Positions 8,733 through 18,800 of a DNA stretch of 19,963 bases are shown one piece after another. The notes below the pieces were generated by a model. It was given only the letters and a program-made list of their open reading frames with translations. It ran no database searches and was not told where the DNA came from. Made by a program: the position numbers and the translations under genes. Each line of letters opens with the position of its first letter. Within the stretch, counting starts at the first letter, position 1. Source of the DNA: Gryganskiella cystojenkinii (lineage: Eukaryota > Mortierellomycota > Mortierellomycetes > Mortierellales > Mortierellaceae). The stretch lies in contig JAAAIG010000720.1 in NCBI GenBank assembly GCA_015852425.1, positions 1 through 19,963 of the forward strand. The letters are read 5' to 3'.

Positions 8733-10421
8733 CTTTGGGTTCATTGGCGTTCGTGGTGGCAGCCTCTTCTTGTTCTTCAAACTCGTCGTCGTTGTCGTTG
8801 TCATCATCATCATCAGTGCCATCATCATTATCCAAGTGTCCGTCAAAGTGATGATATTGAGCACCTACCTCTCTTCTTGGAATATAGTCCATGCCTCGGT
8901 TCTATCAAGTGCTCTCCGCTTGGTATAAATTACCGTTCTTTTGGTGTTTCTGAAAATTGGGACAGGCGACGGCGATGATGATGATGATGGTGATGCTGAC
9001 ACTGGCTCTGAGATTGAGTTCGATTTGGGGTTGTTGTAGTCATGGGTGTCAAGAGGTCACCGACCTTTCAGTGCCAGATGTTGCTGTTGTTGGAGAAGAT
9101 GAACTAGGCGCAGCAAACTTGACATGACGATTTCCGAGGATTTGGTGGTGTTGAAGACGCCATCAGGAGACGGTACTGGTAGAACCTGAGATACGAGACT
9201 ACGAGATGCACAATTCCGATGACCGTCGTTGCTGCCTCAGGGCCAAAGACAAGTTTTGGCGCGCGTCGAGAAAAGATAGATCCTTAGTTTGTAATCGTAT
9301 GAGATGTGGTGCATCCACTATGGACAGGGACGGATGGGTGCAGGGGAACCAACTGGAGGCTTGGCCACGTTCTCCTCTTCTTCGATTTGGAGTCGACCTC
9401 TATAGCAACCTTCCTTGGAGTGCAGTAGCTCACCGATATCGCCGGCCAACGATAAAGTTCTCCTGCCGTCGATAATAATGTCATGGTCGCGTAAGAAAAA
9501 TAGAGTTTTCTTGATCGATTCGTTGCAAATGGGTTCGCTATTGGCGTCAGCAGAAGCTGTCGCGAGGTATGCTTGCAATGCTGTCGTAGGCTCAGGTCGT
9601 ATTTCCCAAGTCGGGTCTCCATGCGTGAAAAGAGGTCCTCCTTAGCCTCGTTCATTTGCTCGCAGAAGCGGAGCTTAACCTAATGAAGGAATGCGAGGCA
9701 AACGATTGATAAGTTGTCAGGTCCTACTCGTGCTGTCATTTTCGAGTCTGGCATCGCTAAAGCAGTTCGCCTGATGCTTCTTCCAGGATTTGATGGAAGT
9801 GACAGGCTTGGCGCGATCGATGGCCGCAGTGAGTCTGTTCAATCACTGATGCACTGAAGATGCCTTTTTGTTGTTCTTGTTTTCAAGGCAATAATGACGA
9901 TGGAGCAGCCGCCAAGGGAAAGGTTGCTGTTGAGGTAATCGAGCAGTTGCGGGTCTCTTGAAGTTTAGAACAGGCTTTTTTGGGACGTGGTGGCAAAGAT
10001 GTGTGATCCTGTACCGACATGTTGCTATCGTCCTTGTTGAAGACCATGGACAGAGTGCTCGAAGATGATGACGATGAAGACGACGATGTAGGCAACAGTG
10101 GTGGTGACGATGAGGTTTGGATCTGTGTATCGGTGTGGATTCGGCGTCCTGACTGTTTGCTGTCAGGGTTGGTCGAACAGGCTCCATATGATGTCAGCGA
10201 GGAACCCTTGTCCACGGTTAGGAATTCTTTGTGAGGATGTATGTCCTGAAAGAAGACGCGAGGTTGTAGTAGTTAGGTAGATTGTAGGCTAAAATAGGAG
10301 TTTGTGGTGGAGGGAGTCAGAAAAAATGTTGAGGTTGGATGCGAAGGAAGTCGAGGTTGGATATCATGGAAGTTGAAGGAGACCCAGGCTTTCACGGTTG
10401 GCGCGAACAAACTCCCATTTG

Positions 10422-11520
10422 ATGGCCACAACAAAACAAACTATCCAGGATTTCAACTTCACGTGGCCACTTGAAAATGGATCCGAGGAAAATCTTCTAG
10501 AAACTCGCTCTGACCAAGTCCCAGCTTTGGTCGTCCCTTTGCCGTCTATTGAAACTGACGAGTCGGAAGGACTTGAGCTGGATGGCGGAAAACAAAATCA
10601 GCGGCCTCAACACCAATTGCGGCCGACTTACAAATCCGTAAACTGTCTTGAACGCGTGAAGGATCCCGAGGGGATATTCTCCGAGACCTGGTGGAGGACC
10701 ATCTTTGCCAATAACCTTTACCTCCAAACCGATGGCGGTATGGATGAGGATCCCGAGATCACACTCCAGCAGATTCGGATGCTGTAAAAAGATTCCTGCT
10801 GTCGATGTCTTCCTGAGAGCGTCTCAGGAGAGCAGCTTAACCATCCTTCTCCATGATCTCTGGTGCGGCCAGGGTCGTCATTCTCTCCAACTTGTTGAAC
10901 TGTACTCAAACTTACCCAAGCCTATCCATCCAGGGAGTCAGTATCAGATTATCCTTGTGCAGAAATCCATGGAACAGGAGAGTTATACCATCCGAAAGGT
11001 TTCGGAACGCGCCCCACTGTCAATTGGTGACTACCGCACGAACGCCTTTGAGGACAACCACTTTGACCTGATAATCGCTATAGGTAACTCGCTCGAGTAT
11101 ATCGCAAACAACCATGACCGGCGTCGTGTGGCGGGACGCGGACACGCGCTTGGCACGCAGGGGATCAATTCGAGAGGCGTGGTCGTACTGGAAAAGTGGC
11201 AAGTAGATCAAATACCAGATCTGGGAAAGCCAATGACGGGCGAACGTATACAGGGTTGGGAATGGACAGAGAAAGTAGATATCTCGCATTGCTTCCTCTA
11301 GCAGCAAAGAGCTCGCGATGGGTTAATTGCTGGTAGGGCAGCGGGAACGAAAAAAGCAAGTGTGATGGCCGTAAGCGTACAGTCGTGAGACCGACAGCAG
11401 GAGATGCTCTCTCTCGACAGTGAAAACGAGGTTCAAAGACGAAAAATATTTCAACAGAGAAAGATTAATCTGGGATCTGAGAGACTACATCGAGAGGGCG
11501 GAGAAGTGACTCGTGAAAAT
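10422..11520 (+). pseudogene. Decayed class I SAM-dependent methyltransferase
   Basis: The first frame starts at ATG 10422 and runs to an in-frame TAA at 10785-10787. It includes ETWWRTIFANNLYLQTDG and DEDPEITLQQIRML, which match the N-terminal pattern I know from fungal methyltransferases of this type. One base-shift later (about 10790) the protein pattern resumes with DLWCGQGRHSLQLVELYSN, a clear SAM-binding motif I (D-x-x-C-G-x-G), and then GDYRTNAFEDNHFDLIIAIGNS, the acidic loop plus motif IV. A degraded C-terminal part follows in changing frames, with WEWTEK and, near 11430-11510, RLIWDLRDYIERAE. Small-molecule methylation is the known role of class I enzymes; the substrate cannot be told. 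The nonsense codon plus frameshift would remove the whole catalytic fold, so the gene should be dead. It diverges from the decayed minus-strand gene with about 175 bases between their visible ends. Confidence 0.7.
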
Positions 11521-11614
11521 TGAGTAAAAGACAGAAATCCCGGCCACTATGGAGAGCAGTGAACGAAGCAAGAAGAAATGGGGAAAGGCCAGAACTTCCC
11601 GCGGCGCTTAGACG

Positions 11615-11884
11615 ATGAATGCTTACGAGTGGCTACAATGGGTCCAAGAAAAGGTCAACATCGAACCTTCACTGGAACCTCTCCCGCTTTGGGGAATGTG
11701 CGAGATGATTAGGAAGTGGACGACTGACAGTGTCACCATCAAGCCAAAGTCACTAATACCACACTCCTTACAAACACTGGCAGGCGTGGAGAAAGGTACC
11801 AAACTTGCCGCCCTCCTGGAACAAGAAGTTGTGGAGTTGGTCCGGAATGGCCACATCAGTACTGTCAACAGGCAGATGTGGTGA
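11615..11884 (+). CDS. Orphan ORF, 89 residues, possible gene fragment
   Basis: An open frame with good-looking protein composition: a Trp-rich start (NAYEWLQWVQEKV), a Pro-rich turn, then a helical Glu/Leu-rich end. The same frame continues upstream to an ATG at 11549 if one TAG (11609-11611) is ignored, so it may be the end of a longer, broken gene. It follows the decayed methyltransferase on the same strand, but I see no continuity with that family. No domain recognised. It could be a fragment of the same degenerating locus, a separate short gene, or chance. Confidence 0.25.
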   Translation: MNAYEWLQWVQEKVNIEPSLEPLPLWGMCEMIRKWTTDSVTIKPKSLIPHSLQTLAGVEKGTKLAALLEQEVVELVRNGHISTVNRQMW

Positions 11885-11893
11885 TCCACCCGA

Positions 11894-11899
11894 TTTATT
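11894..11899 (-). terminator. Candidate AATAAA signal for HEL2 (minus strand)
   Basis: TTTATT on the plus strand, about 245 bases beyond the HEL2 stop. It is the first canonical hexamer I see downstream of that stop, so a 3' untranslated region of about 260 bases would pass through the repeat at 12091-12152. Confidence 0.3.
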
Positions 11900-12090
11900 G
11901 ACCGCAAACCAATCCAACCTAACTTATCCACATAGGACACGACCATCAACTGGACGAGGAGATTTTAAATTCGATTGTGCATGGCCGTTGCCCCTGGCAG
12001 ATTTATCCCAACCGACATGAAACTAAACTCCAATCCAGATTTTTTGTGGCCGACTTAAGCGGAGTTTAATTAAATTTCAAAGACTTTTGG

Positions 12091-12152
12091 ATGAAAGGCC
12101 AACTTTTTAACCGACTTTTTAACCGACATGAAAGGCCAGCTTTTTAACCGAC
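12091..12152. repeat. Direct repeat of 25 bases at the 3' end of HEL2
   Basis: Two 25-base copies (12091-12115 and 12128-12152) differ at one position and are separated by a 12-base partial copy (12116-12127, TTTTTAACCGAC). A further fragment, AACCGACATGAAA, occurs at 12010-12022. On the minus strand the copy nearest the gene supplies the last residues (His-Val-Gly) and the TAA stop of HEL2. This is either a local tandem duplication spreading from the gene end or the edge of an inserted repeat that now provides the stop. Confidence 0.75.
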
Positions 12153-15100
12153 ATGGAAAAGAATCTTCTTCTTGTTCTTCTTCTTCTTTCCTCCCGAGCT
12201 CTCCTCTTCGGCGTCGTCCTGATCTGCAGCCAAACTGCCCCAACCCGTGACCCATCCATTCTGTGTTTCATCTTGTTGACTGCGGCTCTTTTGCATTGGC
12301 AACAGTCCAAATGTGGGCTTGCTTCCGGCCGGTGCAGCGCTCACCAATGACGGAAACTGATCCGCGGACGCAACAGGCCTGTTGTACGCGCTTGACGACG
12401 ATGGTCTAAACTGAGGTGCTGGCGAAACAGAGCCTGATGAAGTCTGGGGAATGCCAGCCCATGATACCGCTGCTGCGTTCATACCTTTGCTACTCTGCGC
12501 TGCGCCGATATTGCTGCTACTGCTCCCAACCTTACTCTTGGCGGTATTGCTGCTGCTGGTATCAGACGAACCATCGGAGGGTAATGTCCAGGCCGCACTC
12601 GAGTTGAGTTGAGGGGTCGGGTAAAAGACAGGTGTGTTGGTCTTGGATCCACCTGGGGAGTTTGTCCTGTTCAACGAGGACGCAGCAGCGGCAGCACGGT
12701 CCCAGGTACTCGTAGACTTCGGTTTCATGTGACCCAGACCGCCACGAGTGGTTCCTGAAGACTTGATAACGAGAACCCGTCGTGTCGAAGGAGTGACAAT
12801 GTCCGCCAACGTTGGATTCGAGGTCACTGTAGACTCCAATGATGGGAATTGACTCTGTACAGTCTTGTAGTCCCGCCATGCGCGCATTACTTCGGCTTTC
12901 TTGTTCTCAGAGTCCAAAACATCATAGAGGCCCTGCACGATCTTGCCAGTCTTGTCCATATCTGACCCGAACAAGGATGAGAGTGACGCCACGAATTGGT
13001 TGGCAGGGATCTGGGAATTTCTGAACTGGGTCGTCAATGTCCGAAATTGAGAAAGACTGCCTGTTGTTCCTTGCAAATACTGTTGGACCTTTTCCTGAAG
13101 CTGAGCGTGTTTGCTGTAAGAAAAGAAAAAAAAAGAATAATCAACCCTTGGTTAGCACCATCAAGTAAGTCAGGCGAAAAATAATAAACACAAAAAATGA
13201 GCTCAATATTTCCTCGTTTTACCTGAGAGTTTCCTGAGCAACTGCACCAGACGGTTGACGAGGAGAGGGATAAGGATTAGAAGTCGAAGTTGCAGCGGAC
13301 ACTGCCGGCCATTCTGTCCTGGACTGGGATACCACCACCGGCGAGCTTGTTCGAACAACTGCCCTAGGGCTGGACGTCCTCTGAATGTTGGCTGCAACAC
13401 GAGCGGCTGCTGAAGTTGGAGAGCTTACCGGTCTCACGGGTGTCGGCTCTGACAAAGAAGAACCAAATCCAGCTGGTGGTCTTGTCCGCAGCATGGTCTT
13501 GGATCCAGCATCGGATCCTTGAATTGACAGATCCGACAAGGCTTCTGCTGTCTCCTCCGACGCCTCGCTCTGGATGCGTCGCTCGTGCTCCTCCGCCATC
13601 TGCTGCTGTAATGCGATTTGCTGAATTTGATGAGGTGTCAACTGAGGCTGACTGGAGGCATGATCCTCTCGTGAATGGCGCGAACCTTGACCGTTGGCAT
13701 TCGAACGGTTGTTGTTGCGACCGCCTCGGCGTCCTTGAGAGCTATCGCTGGCAGACTGGTAGTTGAAGCTAATATCGATTTTGCGCGCATCCCTCAGGCG
13801 ATTTTTTTGACCGTGGAGAGCATGGGGATGCATTTCGGCCTCATGACCCTTGAGATCCAAGTCTGAGTCAAAGACCACAAACTTTTTCTCCAGACACTCG
13901 GGGTCCATGCACGCATAATGTTCAGAGTGCAGATGACGTTCCTATCAAAAAGAAGACCAGAGCACGTGTTGGTAACTTTGTTTGACAATACGAGTTTTCA
14001 GCCATGGTCCGTTATCTACCTGTCGTATCAGTAAGACTAGTAACTTACCAAGTCAGCATACTTGTCATAGTATTGGTGTCGAATGTTTCTCCTAAGGCAA
14101 AGGAAGCACTGCTCGTGGTTCTTTTTGCAATGTTCGAAAAGCTCATCGTCTCCGTAAAAACTCTCCTTGCAAAATCCACATTCGGGATGCCCTTTGAATC
14201 CCGAGGGTTCTGCAGAGTTCTGGTTGGTCTGCACTGCATCGCCGGTCTTGAAATGCTTCATGAGCTGTGAGGCAGTCATCAAGTTGTGTTCGTGTGCAAA
14301 GACCTTTTTGTGTCGAACGCAGAGATCGCTACAGAAATTAATAAACATAAATATACAGAACTGTCAATGCTCGTTCTTTTCCCTCCTTGACCCACCCCAT
14401 TCATTTGTTCTCTCGCATTTTGGAAATGTCGAAATCGAGAAATGCACTCTTACCATAACATTAGTTTATGAGACTTCTTGACGTGGGATTTGAGTTGATT
14501 CCATCCGTCTGGGCAGGCGACTTCACAGGTTGGATCTGGACAGTTGAATCGCAGGAGCACCATCGTGTCCTCGTACATCTCCTGGTCTTCAAAGTAAACG
14601 TTTAACTTGCGGTCAAAGTATGCCATGGCTTTGAGATCATAGTCTTGGAAAGGCTTTTCGGCATCTCTGGTGAAGATCATGATGCTTTGATCAGCCTAAA
14701 AAGGGTTCATAAAAAGGAATAAGGAGGGTCAACAAAACTGTGCATCGGCATCATAGCCTCAGTTCGATCAACAAGGCCGAAGGCGTTATTATGGCTTACC
14801 TTGCAGTACGCGCAGTTCTTCGTCTTGTAAAGGGCGCGGAGGCGTAACGAGCAAAGGTGACAAGTGCGATGGTTGCAGTCAGAGACAGCAAAGATGACAA
14901 TGTTTTCCGTGCAGATGAAACACTGCGGTCTGTCCTCGTCATCGATCGGCGTTTCCGTAGTTGCTACTGTAGCTGGCACCACTGGCGTCTTTCCAGGGTG
15001 AAGGTCGATGGGGTCCGTGGCGGCGATGGTACGAGGCGCGCGAAGGTTAGCGGTCGCGGTTGTTGCTCCTGAAGTAGCAGAGGCTGCGAGATCAGTCTTT

Positions 15101-15297
15101 TCTTTTTTGCGATTGTTCTGTCGACGGTTATTGTTGTCTTCCTTGTTGGTGGATCCTGACGGGGCTTTATTAGTCCTTGTAGAAGAGTCATTCTGTCCTT
15201 TGGGAGGACCTCGTCGACCTTTGCTCCGAGGCTGCTGATCAGACGGGGAAGAGGATAGAGCTGCGTTGTCGGATGGGGCGGGAGTCGAGGGATCCAT
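12144..15297 (-). CDS. HEL2: E3 ubiquitin ligase Hel2/ZNF598, five exons
   Basis: Hel2/ZNF598 senses collided ribosomes and ubiquitinates small-subunit proteins to start ribosome-associated quality control. Exons on the minus strand: 15297-14800, 14695-14454, 14328-14049, 13941-13223, 13113-12144. All four introns (104, 125, 107 and 109 bases) have GTAAG or GTAAA donors and TAG/CAG acceptors, and phases agree, giving 902 residues. The ATG has an in-frame TAG ten codons upstream. Residues 1-125 are a basic, disordered lead. A C3HC4 RING finger spans about 126-165 (CFIC, DCNHRTC, HLC, NCAYC). Zinc fingers follow: CPDPTC...H-x4-H near 217-240, CDLC...H at 247, CGFC, CFLC, and HYACMDPEC after residue 341, in the order typical of the family. 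The C-terminal half is Ser/Pro/Gln-rich with FPSL repeats and ends in a Lys-rich tail. Length and order fit the family; the whole is intact. Confidence 0.93.
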
Positions 15298-15548
15298 GTC
15301 AACGGCCGACTTATGCTGATGATGCTAGAAAGATGGGAAATGATGATTGGCAGACCGAAACCAGATGGACAAATGGAATGACCAGGGAAAAACAGCGAGC
15401 TGAAAAGAAGTAAGGATGGAAGGATGGAAGGATGAAGATGAAGGGAGATGAATAATGAACGAAAAAGAGGGAAGCAGTGAAAAAGAGAAATGGGGGGAGG
15501 AAGAAATAGAAACAAAAACAAAATTGCGCCGCAGAATCTGAGCAAAAG

Positions 15549-15577
15549 AAAAAAAAAAAAATAATAATAATAATAAT
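15549..15577. repeat. A run followed by ATA trinucleotide repeat
   Basis: About 13 A residues followed by five to six ATA units. Simple repeat in the HEL2 upstream region; length may vary between strains. Confidence 0.85.
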
Positions 15578-15765
15578 TCAGAAGAAAAGACTTCTCACGA
15601 ACCACTGCTGATGAACAATCGGCTCTCTCCTTTGCATTCCGCAGCACCATCACCAATGATAGAAACACAACATCAACAGCAGCAGCAGCAACCAGACGCA
15701 ATTCTCATCACACTTGTGACCCTGCACTACATTTCTACTTTTTGCCTTGATTGGAGCCTGTGGAC

Positions 15766-15794
15766 TTTTTTTTTTTTTTTTTTTTTAAAAAAAA
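15766..15794. repeat. Poly-T/poly-A junction
   Basis: 21 consecutive T followed directly by 8 A, about 80 bases beyond the KIN1 stop on its strand. A perfect A/T self-complementary centre; it may act in 3' processing or nucleosome exclusion, or be plain slippage sequence. Confidence 0.85.
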
Positions 15795-15857
15795 GGGATA
15801 TCAAAAAACGAACAAAGTGGAGCAGGAATCAGCAGCCAGCTCCTAGTCAGTGCAGCG

Positions 15858-18800
15858 TTAAGGAATAGACGTGAAAGAAGGCTCGTAGGCCTCCTTGGGC
15901 ATTGGTGGTAAGGGTCGGTCCAAAGACTCCGCCATAGAGATAGGCCTTGCCCTCATCGATTGCGGTCTTCCAAAGCTAAATGGACGCGGTGACGTCGACG
16001 CGCGCTCGAGTTTGGTAGAGTGATGGCGGACATGGTTACCTTCCCGTCCCTGACCGGCACCGCCTTCGAACCTTTCTCTCTCGCGTTCCTTCTCCTTCTC
16101 CTTCTCTTTATCGCGATCGCCGTGATGGTTAAAAACGAGACTCAGCCGTCTCAGAACACCACCGCTCGATTCCCGCACGCTGCCAAATAGGGATCGTGCA
16201 GCGTGAGCCGCAGCAGACTGGCCGATACCTCTCTCCGATCCCTTGCTGCTCTTGATAGAACCCTCTCGGCTTTGCCCAGGAGGAAATCCAGCACCGTGTC
16301 CACCGGCATCTTGACCATGACCGTTGACCCCTGTGTTTCCATTAGCATGACCGCCTGTCGTGTTGGATCGCAAGAGATCGCCTGCAACAGATCTAGCCCG
16401 GGGCCGGAGGCTCTTTCGTCCAAACGAGGCGAACCCGCTGAGCGTCGATCGTGCTGATGAGAGAGCGCTGCTGGGACCAATGGTGTTGCTGTTGCCGTGG
16501 CCACTGTGATTGTCGTTGATACCCGAGTCATAATTCATGTGACTCATGCTTTGGCGATGTGAGAGCGACTGAGGTGCTTGAGAGGGGTGCTGGTGGTGCT
16601 GTTGTTGTTGTTGCTGCACGTAACTTGGATGAGATGACAGACTCTGTTGTTGACTCGTCACAGAGTACGAATGTTGATGGTGACTGTGAGAGCCAGGAGT
16701 AGGGTCCAAGACAGAGGGTACGCCGGAGGATCCTGAAAGCCCCTGGGCTGACATACGCTGCATAGCCTCTCTGGCTTGCTTCTCACGAACAAGGTGGTAA
16801 ATTGAAGTCAAAGGTGTTGTCAAGGGTATCTGGAGCTCTGCCTCTCTCTGCGCAAAGCTCTGCATCTTCTTCTTGTGCGAGAGCGTGCCACTGACAGACA
16901 TATTGAGCGCATGCCAATTCTTGGCCGCAATCTGGTACGACTCGCTCCGAATGATGGCCAAGAGACGATCCGCAATCTCCTGCTCTGTGCCAAACTCGAA
17001 TCCGGTCATACCGCGGATGACATTCATGTCCAGAGGCTCGGTCAAGGGACTTCTCTGAGGGCAATAACTAGGCTGTGGAAGATCATACGATTTGTTCATC
17101 CAAGGGTGGGCTAGAACTTCAGCCATCGTAGCACGCTGACTCGGGACTGTTACCAGCATCCTTGAGAGTAAATGCCTGCAATCTAAACAACACGAGGACA
17201 AAATCGAAAAAAGGATATAAGCATTTTTTTAAAAAAATCAAATAAAAATGATTAGTATGAGTTAATTGAATAGAGAGACAAGGCATAATGTGTGAAAAAA
17301 GCAAGTGGACAGAGAAGACACGCAGTTTCTGGTACGTACCATTGCTGAGCCAGGCCGGATATTCGACAAACCCGCGTTTGATCTTTGCGTGGAGTGCAGG
17401 CATGGATTGATCATCAAAAGGGACCTTTCCGCAGACGAGCACGTACAGGACAATACCAAAACTCCAGACGTCAACCTCAGGGCCAGTGTAGACCTTGGCA
17501 TTCAACAACTCTGGGGCTGCAAAGTAGAGTGAGCCACAGAATGTCGAGAGATGCGAACGCGGCGAGTACAAGTTTGAGAGTCCAAAGTCAATAATCTTGA
17601 TATTTCCAGACTTGGAAATCAAGATGTTTTCGATTTTGAGATCCCGATGGACGATCGAATTCCGGTGGCAATAGTCTATTTTAACGTAGAGCATAGTCAA
17701 ACAACAGACGAACGAAAAGGTGAGCAAAAAGGAGACCAGAAACCTTTTTTTTTTTGGTTGTGGTTCATTCGGTAGCTGCAAGATGTCCAAAGCCTAACTT
17801 ACCAAGAGCAGAGGCAATCTGGCGTGCAAATTTCCGGGCATGCTTTTCCTTGAGTTTGCCGTGGGAGATAATGTAGTCGAGCATCTGTCCACCATCTACG
17901 TGCTCCAGAACCATGTAGTAATGGTGAGGGAGCACCATGACCTCATAGAGACTCACGATATATGGGTGGTGCAGGACCATCATAATTGAGGCTTCACGGA
18001 TCGTCCTCGTCTCCCGGTTATCCTCTTTTTCCTGTTGCGCAGGTGTCATATTCGGGTTGGGCTGTACCCTGGGAATAATCTTGATTGCCACCTAAAGTCA
18101 AAAGAAAAGCTGTTAGATTTTTCGACAATGCACAGACTTGCGGACCATGACTTGCGACTGTCACGTGTTGAGCACCAACGACAAAATAACGTTGAGCACG
18201 CACAACACAAAACATGTTTTGTCCACAAGGGACAGCGAGTCCTTGTTCACAGTGACGGGGTGCGGTCCATGTTATGGCTCACGACAACACAAATGAAAAC
18301 GGAAACCATTCCCTTCCCTCACTCTCTCGATAGGATTCGTCACTTTTTTTTTGTTTTTTTGTTTTTTTTGTTTCGTCTTACCTTGTCGCGCGTGCGGCTG
18401 TGAACCCCAAGCTTTACTTTTCCCATACTACCAGCACCAAGCGTCTTGGACATGTGGTAGTTTCCAAGGACCCGACGGGGCTTGACTCGTGAGGGATCCT
18501 CGCCGTTTGTCTCTGCTGCACCCGCATTCGAGCCAGATTGGCCTTCTGGGGCTGATGTCGCTCGATGCGTGTTACTAGTGCTGTTGCTGTTGTTGGTGTA
18601 ACTCGCTTGGGTGTCGGCGGCGTAACTGCTACTACTATCGCCTCGGCGGTGCAACATTCGGTCCTCATTTGGGGTCTGGGCTTGGTCGATATTATTGAGG
18701 TTGTTATTAAAGGCACTGTCCGCGCGCTGGTGATGATGGTTCGTTGTGGGCGAGCCGTTCCTCTCCAGAGCCACTTGATGGCTATGAAGGCCATTCGTTG

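Larger units (their letters stand above)
6427..10245 (-). pseudogene. Decayed multi-exon gene of unrecognised family
   Basis: Coding-like segments run along the minus strand but switch frame. In gene order: a Ser-rich segment after a TTTCAG acceptor (10245-9883); a helical segment (9655-9318); a Ser/Pro-rich segment ending near 8880; an acidic segment (about 8880-8733); an intron at 8732-8644 (GTAAGA...TAG); a well-ordered core (8643 to about 8105) with phrases such as RHIFVIEPFIYLANT and FEDEPS-like turns; an in-frame intron at 8101-8033 (GTATGT...TAG); coiled-coil-like pieces near 7790-7710 and 7441-6977; and a C-terminal basic/acidic part (6990-6427). Breaks that splicing cannot explain occur in the core near 8370, in the coiled coil near 7790, near 6985, and near 9600; an in-frame TAG lies at 7448-7450 unless an intron ends there. 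Retained splice sites and protein patterns indicate fairly recent loss. I could not name the family. Sequencing error is an alternative, though neighbouring genes are intact. Confidence 0.65.
15298..15857. other. Intergenic region between KIN1 stop and HEL2 start
   Basis: 560 bases holding the 3' flank of KIN1 and the promoter of HEL2, both on the minus strand. Nearest HEL2 the minus strand is pyrimidine-rich (about 15330-15550), as expected of a fungal start region, with an inverted ATTGG (CCAAT on the coding strand) at 15346-15350. Simple repeats at 15549-15577 (A run then ATA units) and 15766-15794 (21 T then 8 A) sit between. No canonical AATAAA for KIN1 is seen. I found no room or sequence for a further KIN1 exon encoding a KA1 domain. 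Confidence 0.6.

Noticed and set aside
8775..8830. GTC/ATC repeat tract considered as a microsatellite or array
   Set aside because: On the minus strand it reads as the Asp/Glu-rich segment of the decayed gene, which explains the repeat; no CRISPR-like spacing is present.
14964..15701. 245-codon minus-strand open frame
   Set aside because: It overlaps the HEL2 first exon in another frame and extends through the pyrimidine-rich HEL2 promoter, giving Leu/Phe/Ser runs. No independent signal supports it.
16151..16531. 126-codon minus-strand open frame within the last KIN1 exon
   Set aside because: It is an alternative frame of the KIN1 tail; the KIN1 frame is continuous with the kinase domain through phase-matched introns.
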